A DNA stretch of 64,000 nucleotides from Osedax fenrisi (lineage: Eukaryota; Annelida; Polychaeta; Sabellida; Siboglinidae). The position numbers and the translations under genes are program-made. The notes under the pieces are model-generated. The model was not told the origin of the DNA, did no database searches, and was given only the letters and a program-made list of their open reading frames with translations. Below are positions 24,766 to 37,353 of this stretch, one piece after another (the stretch's first letter is position 1; each line of letters begins with the position of its first letter). Location: NCBI GenBank assembly GCA_964019155.1, contig OZ025239.1, positions 75,538,394 through 75,602,393 on the forward strand, in the 5' to 3' direction.

Positions 24766-25462
24766 CATGTTATTTAATGTTATTTAAATACAAATATATC
24801 CATACATACATACTTGTATTAGTGATTGTACTAGTGGTTGCAGTTGCACTAGTGGTTGACCAAAAACACTTGATATTTGTTTCTACTAACTGCGCACCAC
24901 CTGTGGTTGACCAAAAACACACCCTAAAAAAACTACCAATATTAAAACTTAACCCAACCTAACCACAACAGTGAAAATAACTAAAACTCAAAATATCAAT
25001 TTATACAACTATATCAAACTCAAACTATACAAGTAATACCTGCTGCTGTACATATTCATGTGTGTGTGTGTGTACCATCTGTACAATGAACATTAATACT
25101 TTACTAACAATGCTGTACAGCTACATCTAGACACATGTACCACAGTGTACCACCTGTAGCATGTGTTTAGGTGTAGCTGTACAGCATTGTAGTATTGGTA
25201 CATGGTTATTGTTCATGCTATGATGTCACCTATAACATTAGAGTTCACTGTTTACTGTTCACCATCATGTGAATACTAGAATATCTAACCATGAACAAAG
25301 CATGATCAGACATCAACTGTGATGTGATATAACTTAACATGTAATGTGTTCTGTAGCATGTATGAGCCATTACATGCACGGCTCACATCACATCCATCTC
25401 CATCGCACACATACATCACTCTCTCGCGCGCACTCATTAATAGTACGCGCTTCAATCACCAG

Positions 25463-25622
25463 GTTGTTTGGATTCACCGCCCTAGTGATTACAAACTGCG
25501 ACAAGCCCTGGCTGATGGGCATTAACTCCGCGGCGATATGGCCCCAGTTCGCCTCGCCCTACTCCATACTGGCGCTGTACTTCGCTCTTTCCTTGTCAAG
25601 GTCAGCGGAGGTCACTCGTAAG
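25463..25622 (+). CDS. Piezo: Piezo exon 8 (residues 268-321)
   Basis: Acceptor aatcaccag|G, donor CGTAAG|gtttgt. Encodes LFGFTALVITNC and WPQFASPYSILALYFALSLS, the conserved blade segment after YQFQ. A rival donor (25601, gtcagc) breaks the frame with exon 9. The same frame stays open through the intronic CAG/TAG satellite to 26480. Confidence 0.9.
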
Positions 25623-25628
25623 GTTTGT

Positions 25629-26480
<852 letters not shown>

Positions 26481-26571
26481 AGGTGATCCTTATCAACCTA
26501 GGCAGCAGCAGTAATCATCATTATACCATCATCACCCCCTTACCCCCTTACACCCCCTTACCCCCCTGCAG

Positions 26572-26691
26572 AAGAGAACAAACCGCCGCCTGCCCGCCGC
26601 CCTAGTGGAGAGCATGTCTCAGCAGCACCCCACCAACACCACTAGGGGCAGCAGTAGTAGTGGGGTGCCACACCGCAGTGGGGAACACGAG
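26572..26691 (+). CDS. Piezo: Piezo exon 9 (residues 322-361), hydrophilic linker
   Basis: Acceptor ccctgcag|A after C-rich repeats, donor CACGAG|gtaggt, phase 0 at both ends. Encodes a basic then Ser/Thr/Gln-rich stretch (KRTNRRLPAALVESMSQQ and RGSSSSGVPH), fitting a variable intracellular loop of the blade. A further alternative exon just downstream is possible but unsupported. Confidence 0.78.
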
Positions 26692-26699
26692 GTAGGTAC

Positions 26700-27528
26700 C
26701 CCCACCACCCCCACCAGCACCCCCACAGCAGCAACAGCTAACAGGTACAGACAGCAACGACCTCCACCGCTACAACTACAACAGCAGAGGCAACCGTTGC
26801 TTACCACCGATGAGGTAGAGGTGTGCGTTTGTGTGCACTCACCCCCCCCCTCGGATGTTGTGTGATACACCACACCCCCCCTGTCACATAGACCACACCC
26901 CCCTGTCACTTACACCACACCCCCTGTCACTCACACCACCGCCACGCGTCGATGTTAATCCTCCTCCGCCACCGATAATTTAACTCGCGATCAATTCCAA
27001 ACAGAACTTTCACTTTTAATTTAAATCATGCAATTTTTTTAATTGATTTTTTAAATTTATTTAATTTTTTTAATTTTCACGAAATCTATAAAATGACTAT
27101 CGGAAATTTGTGAATGGAATTATTGCGTGTTAAATTATTAGAGCTTCCATTGAAGATTTCCCCAGCATTACAGGAACACACCACTTGTACACGTGTGTGT
27201 GTGTGTTTCCCTTAACGTCACCCACACACCCACACACCCATATGTACACAGTCTCTCTGGGATAGTACAGGCAACAGCAGCACCGCCCAGCAACGTAACT
27301 ACAACAGCATGGACGATGTCGATAAAGTTGGTCGTGTGCACGAGTGTCAGTGTGTCAGTATCGTAGGCTAGCCACTTAGTGACACCACTCGCGATATACG
27401 GTTGAGGTACGCGTAAACTCGTGTTCGACTGGAGCGCATGAGGTACAGTTGAACGCGAGTTACGCCGCTGTAAGCCGTGATTTAGTGTCGGTGTCACGAG
27501 TATGAACCCATACGGCGCAGTTCTTTAA
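26700..27528. other. Intron 9, left part
   Basis: C-rich tandem repeat of cacaccccccctgtcac type at 26868-26935, an AT-rich patch, then a GC-richer unique patch (27290-27520) with an imperfect inverted repeat (aactcgtgttcgac / gttgaacgcgagtt, about 27414-27457). A 109-codon minus-strand ORF across it is not recognisable. Confidence 0.4.
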
Positions 27529-27695
27529 AGCCGCATTCACACCCGATTTGTGCCCATATTTGTATAGCCAGCTATTAGCAAATTCAAATTTAAATTTTTT
27601 TAACATTTAGTAAATATCGGAGAGTAATTTAAAGAGAATTATAATAATTCGAAGTAGTCAGTAAAATGGGGCCCACTTTTTGGTGTGAACGTAGC
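27529..27695. mobile_element. 167-bp TTAA-flanked MITE (intron 9)
   Basis: Ends agccgcattcacacc and ggtgtgaacgtagc are near inverted copies, flanked by TTAA on both sides (27525-27528, 27696-27699). TTAA duplication with purine-G termini suits Kolobok; piggyBac is the alternative. Confidence 0.6.
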
Positions 27696-27806
27696 TTAAG
27701 ACATTCGCCTTAGTGACACCCCTACCTTCGTATTAGTGTTGTTGTGATCGTAACATTGCCCCCCCCCCCCGCGCACTAACTGTGACCTCTAACTCGACCT
27801 TGACAG

Positions 27807-27950
27807 CCTTCAAGGGCGGAGATAAGAAAGCGAAGGGCAACCATGTCTTCATCTCTACTGCTGGGCAGAGACATCACTCGCAACCCGCTGCTGTCGGTGT
27901 TTGTACAGCTGATGCTGCAGTCTTATGTGTGCGCTCTGATAGCTATGATG
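27807..27950 (+). CDS. Piezo: Piezo exon 10 (residues 362-409)
   Basis: Acceptor ttgacag|C, donor ATGATG|gtaggt. Encodes a basic linker then LLSVFVQLMLQSYVCALIAM, a strongly conserved Piezo helix. Phase 0 at both ends. A 12-bp GT-rich minisatellite starts about 35 bp into the next intron. Confidence 0.93.
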
Positions 27951-27984
27951 GTAGGTACACCTGCACCTAGCGCTGGGGGTAGTG

Positions 27985-28385
27985 CTGGTCAGTGTAGTGG
28001 TGGTCAGTGTAGTGGTCAGTAGTAGTGGTCAGTGTAGTGGTCAGTGTAGTGGTGGTCAGTGTAGTGGTCAGTGTAGTGGTCAGTGTAGTGGTCAGTGTAG
28101 TGGTCAGTGTAGTGGTGGTCAGTGTAGTGGTCAGTGTAGTGGTCAGTGTAGTGGTCAGTGTAGTGGTCAGTGTAGTGGTCAGTGTAGTGGTCAGTGTAGT
28201 GGTCAGTGTAGTGGTCAGTGTAGTGGTCAGTGTAGTGGTAAGTGTAGTGGTCAGTGTAGTGGTCAGTGTAGTGGTCAGTGTAGTGGTCAGTGTAGTGGTC
28301 AGTGTAGTGGTCAGTGTAGTGGTCAGTGTAGTGGTCAGTGTAGTGGTCAGTGTAGTGGTCAGTGTAGTGGTCAATGTAGTGGTCA
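27985..28385. repeat. 12-bp minisatellite gtggtcagtgta, about 33 copies (intron 10)
   Basis: GT-rich on the sense strand, with a few 15-bp variant units; begins about 35 bp after the exon 10 donor. Each unit carries gtcagt, a usable donor-like hexamer also found at exon 1. Confidence 0.96.
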
Positions 28386-28742
28386 GGGTAATGATGATAC
28401 AGACATGCATCTCTCATCTATCATATAATCGTGGGAATATTTCGCAAACAATATAAACCTATTTTACTTTATATAAATTGCTATAGTATATATGTATCCT
28501 ATCATGTGCATGGTGTGCAATTACCTAGGGAATCTCCTAGATTGTATTAATATTGTATATTTCAGTAGTCTAATTATTTATTGTTTATTTTAGAAGTGTA
28601 CAATGTACATGCGAGGAATTACTAAAACATGGTGACTACAAATTAATTATTCAGGATAATTATATAGATTTTCAATGTCCTTGTTAATGTCCTTGTTTTG
28701 ATAACAAAAGACCCTTACAATAACTATTACCTGGTATATCCT

Positions 28743-29215
28743 ATAGATTGGTAAGAAAGTGGATAAGCAATTGATGTAGTGTATGGTACTTTGCAATAGA
28801 GGCGCTGCAGCCCACTACTAAATACCTACTAAATTGTAAATTATTATTATTCATTTATACATATATATTGATAATTACGATAAATTTTAATGTACTATCT
28901 ATACTAAAAATAAAATTATATATTTAAAATACAATATATCAACATTCCTTATAATTTTGTGTATTTAAATTGAAAATATCAGCATATTTTATTGATATTT
29001 AACATTTAAATCCATAGATATAGATAGAAGTCATTACTATCTATTTCGACGAAAAACCTACTGTTTTAATATTTGACATATATAATATGACTAATTACAA
29101 ATCAAAATCATTGATGCCATTTCGCTAATTTATCGATAAAAGTGTCATTCGCGTATCTATCTTTTACATGCATTGCGAGCGTCAATTGCACATGTCCACT
29201 TTCTTTATATCGATG
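28743..29215. mobile_element. CATCGATATAAAG MITE, copy 1 (intron 10, inverted)
   Basis: Right end is the inverted terminus ...ctttatatcgatg. It shares internal landmarks (caatagaggcgctgcag, tcgacgaaaaa, atttatcgataaaagtgtcatt) with the element at 31274 but in reverse order. The left end is eroded. Confidence 0.75.
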
Positions 29216-30000
29216 ACATAGCCCCCACACTACATATCAATGTTGCACATGTATGAGATAATGCTACTTTATTGTTGATGCAAGGTTTTAATTTGCTTTC
29301 AAAATTCTCAATTGAATATTGAAATACTAGATGTGAAATAGATATTACATAACTGTCGTGTATTTCATTATTTATCAGCATTATAGTATGCATCATCACC
29401 ATCATAGTATACATCATCAACATCATAGTATGCATCATCAACATGATGCATGCATTTACGATAACATTAAGTATATGTTTAATTATGAATTAATTTATTC
29501 GTCATTCATATCTGATGAAATAGATATATAACTATTTGATCTACAACTACATTATGTTATAGACCAACTAAACTTCACACATATGCAATACGCAGCACTT
29601 CAATACTGTCATTAATGTATTCTATTCCTCAATACACATTAAGTGTCATCAATATAATCGTATTAGATATTATATTTTAAAATTCACGTGTAATAAATTT
29701 GCTTACAATATGTTTAAATAATGTTATCATCGTTGTTAAGTAATATAATTAATATTACATTAATATTACATTAATATAATTAATATATAGTTTATTAAAT
29801 ATAATTAACAAATAGTTACACTGTTAAATCTTAGATTAAGGCTGCACCATTAAGATACACCAGTGACTTCTCGTGATTATGTTTCATGCAATCAGCCATT
29901 GTTATAGAGTGATCTGATTGGACGAGGCAGTCACTAGGCATCATCACGTTAACACCACAGCCTACCTGCATTAACACCCCCACCCCCCCAACCCCACTAG

Positions 30001-30146
30001 ATCTGGTCTATAACCTACCACTCGTGGCTGACGTTCCTGTTCCTCGTGGCTTCCTGTATAATCTGGATAGTACCGCAGAAGAGGAAGCTAGCCCTCGCCG
30101 CCTCGCCCTTCATCGTCACCTACGCCCTCATCCTCCTCATCATCCA
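30001..30146 (+). CDS. Piezo: Piezo exon 11 (residues 410-457)
   Basis: Acceptor ccccactag|A, donor ATCCA|gttagt. Encodes IWSITYHSWLTFLFLVAS then SPFIVTYALILLII, matching 'MVWSITYHSWLTFVLLLWAC' and the following helix in Piezo. Confidence 0.96.
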
Positions 30147-30620
30147 GTTAGTGCATCACATGTGAACGCCCCGCAATGATATCGTTAACTAATATTGTAC
30201 TTTGTATTCGTGATTGTATAATTCCACTATATATGTGATTAAATAACTTATCAATCAATGATATCAGTTTACATCTAAGTGTTCCGTAAAGTGAGTGAAA
30301 GTGATATTAAAGCTAGCTATCACCTAGAACAGTATGTGTACACAGCATCTACTGATAATATCATCACTATTATATCTATTATCACCCATCTTGTTATTAA
30401 CCTTATCAATGCACTATTGTTATATTGTAAATACACTTATTTATCTTAATCTGATATGTATATTTATTATATATATATATATATTAGTGTATTCACTCTA
30501 ATATAACAGCATGCATGTTATAACATACTAACTAAAACAAGAAATTCCATTAATACTTGGTGATATATATTATTTTTTTCACTTAAAAAAATAATTGAAA
30601 TATAAAATATTAATCAATAG

Positions 30621-30667
<47 letters not shown>

Positions 30668-31273
30668 ATATATAGATATATATTAGATTAGACATATGTG
30701 AAAGATAATAAACATAGCAATATAAAAAGTGTTATTTATACACTGACTGACCTGACATACCAGTCTACATAATTAGTCTGGGTGGTGCAAGGTCCCCCCC
30801 TCGCCCCCACCCCCCTCCCCCTCGCCCCTCATAGCACCCCATAGGCACACTCCCTATACAGCGGCGTGACTCATGCTATCTAGTAAATATGGTGACTCAC
30901 CACAAACATGTGTGTGTGCGTATGTGTAATTCACACTGTGGTAGTATGTAGTTAGATCATTGTCATTGACATCATCATAGATAGTACATTATATAGTGTG
31001 TAGTATGTTGTTAGCAGGGAGGGGGAGGGGGAGGGGGAGCAGCTGGGGGTACTGCCTGTACCTAAGTGGGGGGTGGGGGAACAGATTAGCTATGGTGCTG
31101 CTGTTGCTAAGGAGGATTTCACAGAAGGGGGCCAGCAATAGTAGGGGGCATAATGTACCGGGGGCATCATTTATAACTATAATTAGTAATTAATGAACAT
31201 ATATACATATATAAATATAATGAACATATACATACTACCACTGCTACCACTGATAATATTTGTATCTATACAC

Positions 31274-31762
31274 CATCGATATAAAGAAAGTGGATAAGCA
31301 ATTGACGCACGCAATGCATGTAAAAGATAGACACGTGAATGACACTTTTATCGATAAATTAACAAAATGGTATCAGTGATTTTGATTGGATATTAGTCAT
31401 ATTATATATGTCAAATATTAAAACAGTAGTCTTTTCGTCGAAATAGATTAAAGTGACTTCTATCTATATCAATGGATTTAAATTATAAATATCAATAAAA
31501 TCAATAAAATAGTATTATATCTTCAATTTAAATACACAAAATTTCGAGGAATGTTGATATTATATATTTTAAATATATAATTTTATTTTTAGTATAGATA
31601 GTACATTAAAATTGGTAGTGATTATCAATATATATATGATAAATACATATTATTATAAATAAAAAGTAGTGGGCCAGATAGTGGGTTTCGACTGCAGCGC
31701 TCGTAGCGGATAGTGCCATACACTACAGTCAATTGCGTACGTCCACTTTCTTTATATCGATG
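31274..31762. mobile_element. CATCGATATAAAG MITE, copy 2, complete (intron 11)
   Basis: 489 bp with terminal inverted repeats of which the first 20 bp (CATCGATATAAAGAAAGTGG) match perfectly. Flanked by the 8-bp direct repeat ctatacac (31266-31273 and 31763-31770), which fits the hAT duplication pattern. Confidence 0.88.
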
Positions 31763-32449
31763 CTATACACATACACACATACTCATGCACACACACACAC
31801 ATGTTGGCAGGGCATATTACCATGTGATATATTGTATCTTACTACCTATATATACTCTGCTTGTTTAGTGTGTGCATGTGTGTGCACATGTGTGTGGGTG
31901 TATGTATATGTGTGTGGGTGTATGTGAGTTCGATGATTAATATCAATGTTACTTACAACATATTTGTTATTAATTTAAATGTTAGTGTCACTATTAATGT
32001 TACATACACATGAATACATCACGCAAACATATACTCACATATATATTCAATTTATTCACACACTGATAAACTTATATGAATGCACCGTTATATATATAAA
32101 CATTAAGAGTATACCTTAACAGTGATTTTAAACATGTTGTTGATTATGGATTCGACCTTCAAATGACCATCATTTAAATATGGAAATTGAGAATACCCAA
32201 ACAAAATGTTGTTTAATTCGTGTGAATATTAGGCAGCGTTATCCTGGGAATAGATATACATGGGAATAGATATGAAAATACCAAAAAAACATAAATATGT
32301 ATATTTTTCACATTTATAATTAAGCTGCAATCATGACATTTTCAGAATATGTGTAATGTGTATAGTTCCTATGAATAATATCAAATGCATAACACAAAGT
32401 AATTTTATTTCTAGGTTTTTTTTTGTTGACCATTCATAATTTTTTAAAG

Positions 32450-32745
32450 AATTGTTATTGTTATTTTTATTTGGTGGAGTCCTTTCATTCCATCCAGGAA
32501 CTTAGATGAAGTTTTCACTTATAACCATATATGGCTCTAATGTCCCTTCGAAGCCGCTCTCATGTTAAGGCATCCATGGTTTTAACGAGAGCCGATCATT
32601 TATTTATACACAATTATATAAGATCACTTCTAAATAATATTTTAAGACCCATTTTATAAAATTAATTTATGGTCCGGACGAGGTTCGAACTCGTGTCCTA
32701 CTGCTTGTGTGTCTGACTCCTTAGTCACTGAGCCACACAGGCAGT
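32450..32745 (-). mobile_element. tRNA-derived SINE, copy 1 (intron 11)
   Basis: On the minus strand: tRNA-like head with A box tggctcagtg and B box gttcgaacct, then a unique body (ctctcgttaaaacc, agagcggcttcgaaggg, gaaaggactccacc) and a tail of (aacaat)-like repeats. Full length, about 295 bp. Confidence 0.85.
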
Positions 32746-33896
32746 TTCACATTCAATTTCAGTTATAGTTGATAACTTTATATTATATATAATAAATAAA
32801 ACAATTAATTAATCACTATATATAATAATTTGGTTAAAAAATTATACCTACCATGAAATGTCCTTAATTTTGTTAAAAATCATCAATAAATGACCATTTT
32901 TTCTGTGGAGTACCTTTGCAAATTTTAATATTTTTTTTTCTACCTCATCTTAAGATTTTATATTTTAGCGTACAAGTATTATAAATTAAAAAAAATAGCT
33001 CTATAATTTTAATAAATAGTCAAAATATAAACCCCATTCTAAACCCTCTCTATATCATCACGCACTAAACACTGCATTATCTTATATCTCCCAACTCACA
33101 TTGCACTATGTACGTTAACAGTGTACATGATATGTTTATAACGTGTTCTATATGTATGCCAATGATACGCCTAAATGTATTCTGAGACGGTTCTAGTATC
33201 GATGGTCAATTATTCATATTTAAATCATCTTTATTAAATAAAATGAAGATAATAAAAATATTTATTTTATATTTAATAAAATTACTTTTTATTGACTTTT
33301 TCATCATAATTTATACAAAACACAAATAAATAAACCGTGCTAAGGGCTAGACTACTAAACACATGCAACACCCCCTATAAGGAAACCCGTATAATGCGAC
33401 CTGTCACTCGAGATAATGAAAGTTGCTTAAAGTAGCGAACATTTTCAGTTATATTGCAGGTAACCATCGGTCAGTAAGTCTTACGCGTCAGTAACGGGTG
33501 GGCGGGGTTTATTATTCTTCATCTTTAGTTTATTCTGAATACGGCTTTACATTTATGCTATATCACATGCTTGCAAAGTTATTATTTCAAAATGAATTCC
33601 GCAATGAATTTGCCTCGCTTACGGTATCATCCGTTAGTAGATGTTCATCACACGAATCTGCATCTTACATTAACTGATACACCTACAACACGTATTGCAT
33701 ACCTACGTATAACACAAGTATTACACAAGTTCTCTTATTACTAATATTAACTTTTAGTGAAGCCACTTCTTTATTTTAGCTAATACTTTTGCCTACCTGT
33801 CATTCATCGCCATACTTATCACTACATGCATGCTACCTATGTTACCAGTATGCACACACACACACACACCTACACACACACACAACTTATACGTAG
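32746..33896. other. End of intron 11, nothing recognised
   Basis: AT-rich, then mixed unique DNA; a CA tract precedes the exon 12 acceptor. Confidence 0.5.
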
Positions 33897-34017
33897 ATAT
33901 ATATTCGGTCTGAACCTGACCCTAGAGGAGCTACCTTCTACAACAGCAACAGGCTATCCCCTCAATGAGATAGGCCTCATACGAAATAAGTATGCATGTA
34001 AATCTCTCGGAATACAG
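33897..34017 (+). CDS. Piezo: Piezo exon 12 (residues 458-498)
   Basis: Acceptor tacgtag|A, donor ATACAG|gtaacc. Encodes YIFGLNLTLEELP and YPLNEIGLIRNKY, a conserved extracellular loop of the blade. The next intron is only 181 bp and nearly all (CCT)n. Confidence 0.96.
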
Positions 34018-34022
34018 GTAAC

Positions 34023-34182
34023 CACTCCTCCTCCTCCTCCTCCTCCTCCTCCTCCTCCTCCTCCTCCTCCTCCTCCTCCTCCTCATCCTCCTCCTCCTTC
34101 TCCTCCTCCTCCTCCTCCTCCTCCTCATCCTCCTCCTCCTCCTCCTCCTCCTCCTCTTCCTCCCCCTCCTCCTCCTCATACA
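34023..34182. repeat. (CCT)n array filling intron 12
   Basis: Almost pure CCT with CAT and CTT interruptions, from 6 bp after the exon 12 donor to about 16 bp before the exon 13 acceptor. Confidence 0.97.
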
Positions 34183-34198
34183 TCCATCACTATAACAG

Positions 34199-34262
34199 AT
34201 AGCGCTGACCTCAATGTTCTGGATGACCTTGAGACAATACATGCGAGAACTAAACCAGAAAG
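34199..34262 (+). CDS. Piezo: Piezo exon 13 (residues 499-519)
   Basis: Acceptor ataacag|A straight after the (CCT)n tract, donor AAAG|gttggt. Encodes IALTSMFWMTLRQYMREL, a conserved blade helix (FW-TLRQ). A second strong donor four bases on (gtacgt) gives phase 2 and does not join exon 14 or 15 in frame. Confidence 0.9.
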
Positions 34263-34809
34263 GTTGGTACGTCCTGCAGTCACCGGTCTACTACTGCAAC
34301 ACCGCGCTGGTCAGCTAATGTTTCATGTCCTTCCCTGTATTAACCCTCATTAGGGGTGTAGTCGTAGTGAGAAGGAACATGCATGCAAACAGATTATTGT
34401 GGATCGCCTAGATATCGTACGTAAATGTTCGTAGAGTACATTGTTATATATCAACTAGTAAACATGCATGCGAAGTAGCTTGTATCGGATGCCCCCGACA
34501 TCGTACGTAGGTATCAGAGAATACAATATTCTACATCCGCCTGCACGTAGTTAGGCAATATCGGCACCCACCTGAGCAGTTGGGGCCAGTTGACCGACCC
34601 TCCAGCTATCTCCGTGAAGTAAAGACTGTCCTACGCTAAGCGTAGAACATCTCATCAACGTTTCAGAACAACTGGCCCCTGAGTGTCTGCGTTACCATTA
34701 CATGTGTGTTACCGCTGCTGCTGCTTGTACCGCTGCTGCTGCTGCTGCTTGCAACGCTTCGCTAACTAACTCTTACTACCACCACCACCTCCCACACATG
34801 TACTACTAG

Positions 34810-34887
34810 ATGATGGTGATACTGGCAACTTGCCTATGCATTCCATAGAGGACAACGACAGAGATAATTTAGTTGACAATAATACAC
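34810..34887 (+). CDS. Piezo: Piezo exon 14 (residues 520-545), provisional acidic linker
   Basis: Acceptor tactactag|A and donor ACAC|gttggt enclose 78 bp in the right phase (1 in, 1 out) to sit between exons 13 and 15. It encodes DDGDTGNLPMHSIEDNDRD, a soluble acidic linker as expected here. It could be skipped without changing frame, so transcript data would decide. Confidence 0.5.
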
Positions 34888-34904
34888 GTTGGTTTCTTTA
34901 TTCA

Positions 34905-35130
34905 CACTCACACCCCTACACAGGCACACCCACACACCCACACAAACACATCACACACAGTCATCCACATACTCACACACATCCACACACACCCACACAC
35001 CCCACACCCACACACATACACCCACCCACACAAGCACACCCACACAAACACACACACACACACCCCACACATGCACATCCACATACATACCCACACACGT
35101 ACATACACACACACACACACATCCACTCAC
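34905..35130. repeat. CACACC/CA-rich repeat (intron 14)
   Basis: Degenerate CA and ACACCC repeat starting about 18 bp after the provisional exon 14 donor. Confidence 0.9.
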
Positions 35131-35789
35131 ATACGCATAGTGTGAACGCTAGCATGACACACATTGCATGAATTCTAATACTGATCCACTCACACCACTA
35201 CACAGAATACACAGAGTGTGGCAATATTATGTAGTAAAAGCTATGTAGTTATTATATATCACTTAACATAACCATTGCATTAATACATATACAAATATAA
35301 CATATAATAAACATACAATACAACATATATTAAAGATGCAATTAAATATATAACATAAATGAACAAATATTTCATATATCTATTGTATTGTGATGTTGTG
35401 CAGCCTATTAATAGAAAGATGAACAATGCAATATGTGTAAACACTTGTGTCAACATTGACATATACAATCATCACCACACAATCACAGCCAGTTTTGATT
35501 AATTGTCAATGTAGTCTCTCACTGTATCAATAACTTGAATTCATATCCTACAGTAATACATATAATCACAATTAACATCCTACAAAACTAATGAGTCATT
35601 GTCTTATATAAACCTAGTAGTGTGTACGTTGAATTATTAATATTGACGAGTCATCGTATTCTCATAGAAACAAACAGCAAGAAATCAATTCTAGACTACA
35701 CGGATGGTAAAAACAGCGAAACAATGAAGAAACTAGGTTATATAACAGTATTATATAACGTATATCTAGCTATTGTATCATTTGTGTAT

Positions 35790-35945
35790 AAAAAATCATC
35801 GCCTCTCGTTATAACCTGGACGCTTTAACACGAGAGCGGCTTCGAAGGAGTAGAGCTATTTGATTATAAGTAAACATTCATCTAAATTATTGGATGCAAT
35901 GAAAGGACTCCACCAAAATAACAATAATACTAATAATAATATGTA
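35790..35945 (+). mobile_element. tRNA-derived SINE, copy 2, diverged 3' part (intron 14)
   Basis: Shares ctctcgttataacc, gagagcggcttcgaagg and gaaaggactccacc with the other copies but lacks the tRNA head. It lies directly before copy 3 in the same orientation. Confidence 0.75.
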
Positions 35946-35957
35946 TATATGTAAAAA

Positions 35958-36260
35958 CTGCCTTTGTGGCTCAGTGGCTAAGGCGTCAGACACACAAGCA
36001 GTAGGACACGGGTTCGACCCTCGTCCGGACCATTAATTAATTTTATAAAATGAGTCTTAAAATATTATTTAGAAGTGATCTTATATAATTGTGTATAAAT
36101 AAATAATCGGCTCTCGTTAAAACCATGGATGCCTTAACATGAGAGCGGCTTCGAAGGGACATTAGAGCCATATATGGTTATAAGTGAAAACTTCATCTAA
36201 GTTCCTGGATGGGATGAAAGGACTCCACCAAATAACAATAACAATAACAATAACAAAAAA
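35958..36260 (+). mobile_element. tRNA-derived SINE, copy 3, full length (intron 14)
   Basis: A box tggctcagtgg (35967-35977), B box ggttcgaccct (36011-36021), full body and an (aacaat)n tail ending in a short A run. Best-preserved copy. Confidence 0.9.
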
Positions 36261-36473
36261 TAGCATTCCGTCAGATTTAGCAGCGCTTACCACTACTACA
36301 ATAATTGGTCTAACCGGTACAAACATGCTTAACATCGCATCATGTGGCATAGCATAATGTGATATCGCATCATGAGACATCGCATCATGTGACATTACAT
36401 CATGTGACATCGCATCGAGTAGCCCGATACTAACCTAAAGCTATAACTACACATCTCTCTCCGTGTGTGTTAG

Positions 36474-36613
36474 GTGAATACTTCTGGCATCTGCTATGCA
36501 AGTACTGGGTGTTCGTGTGTCTCGCTCTCCTCCTCACCATCTCCATCTCGGAGCCTGTCATCTACAGGATTGTCTACATGGCTTTCTTGCTCTATTTCAT
36601 CGTCACGTTTCAG
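36474..36613 (+). CDS. Piezo: Piezo exon 15 (residues 546-592)
   Basis: Acceptor gtgtgttag|G, donor TTTCAG|gttagc. Encodes YFWHLLCKYWVFVCLALLL and YRIVYMAFLLYFIVTFQ, matching the Piezo 'KYWIWVC...YK-IYM' double helix. Confidence 0.94.
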
Positions 36614-36922
36614 GTTAGCCCGCCCACCTCGCCGCCCACTCATCTGCCCACTAGCCTACCCGTTACCCCACTTTCTTTCATAATAGCCTCTTGCCTATAC
36701 GTATCCCTATCCACCTTCTCAGCCGATCTTCTCTGCCCACTCTCTTCTACCAAGCGAATATTACAGTAGTTTATATATTGAGATAGTAACTTAGTTATAA
36801 ATGATATGGTAGCGATATTTACATATTCTATTAGTAGTTATTTAGTTGGATGTTTATGATTTTAATAATAATCAGAATGTTCAAAATTAAACATAATATT
36901 TCTTATAATAATATATTCCAAC

Positions 36923-37353
36923 CATCGATATAAAGAAAGTGAATAAGCAATTAATACATGTAAAAGATAGATACTCAAATGACACTTTTATCGATATATT
37001 AATAAAATGGCATCAGTGATTTTGATTGCAATTAGTCATATTATATATGTCAGATATTAAAACAGTAGGTTTTTTGTCGAAAAAGATAGAAGTGACTTCT
37101 ATATATATCAATGGATTTAGATTATAAATATCAATAAAATAGTATGATATCTTCGATTTAAATACACAATTTGGATTTAGATGAACATTGTTTCATTTTT
37201 TAAATATAATTGTATTTTGATTATAGATAGTATATTAAAATTGATCATAATTATTAATATATATAAATAAATAAAATAATTTACAATTTAGTAAGTATTT
37301 AGTAGTAGGCTGCGACTGCAGCGCCTCTATCGCAAAGTGCCATACACTACATC
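36923..37353. mobile_element. CATCGATATAAAG MITE, copy 3, 3'-truncated (intron 15)
   Basis: Starts with the intact left terminus catcgatataaagaaagtg and shares the interior of copy 2, but stops at catacactac before the right terminus. Confidence 0.78.

Larger units (their letters stand above)
24034..24925. mobile_element. Possible transposon with 30-bp perfect inverted ends (intron 7)
   Basis: The 30 bp at 24034-24063 (agggtgtgtttttggtcaac...) is the exact reverse complement of 24896-24925, and a diverged extra copy of the right arm lies at about 24850-24872. The interior is mostly ATGT and AT microsatellites. No target duplication was found. Confidence 0.5.

Noticed and set aside
26736..26816. 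Possible extra Piezo exon between exons 9 and 10
   Set aside because: Open with acceptor cagcag and donor gtagag, but its exit phase (2) does not fit exon 10, which joins exon 9 directly in phase 0.
27168..27497. 109-codon minus-strand ORF
   Set aside because: No recognisable family; its end runs into a GT microsatellite. Probably chance in a GC-richer patch.
27967..28456. ORFs on both strands over the gtggtcagtgta array
   Set aside because: Repeat translation with no start context or family match.
32660..32745. Possible functional tRNA gene (also 35958-36030 and 48300-48376)
   Set aside because: A and B boxes are present, but the sequence is fused to a repeated body and tail and is found in five copies; it is a SINE head.
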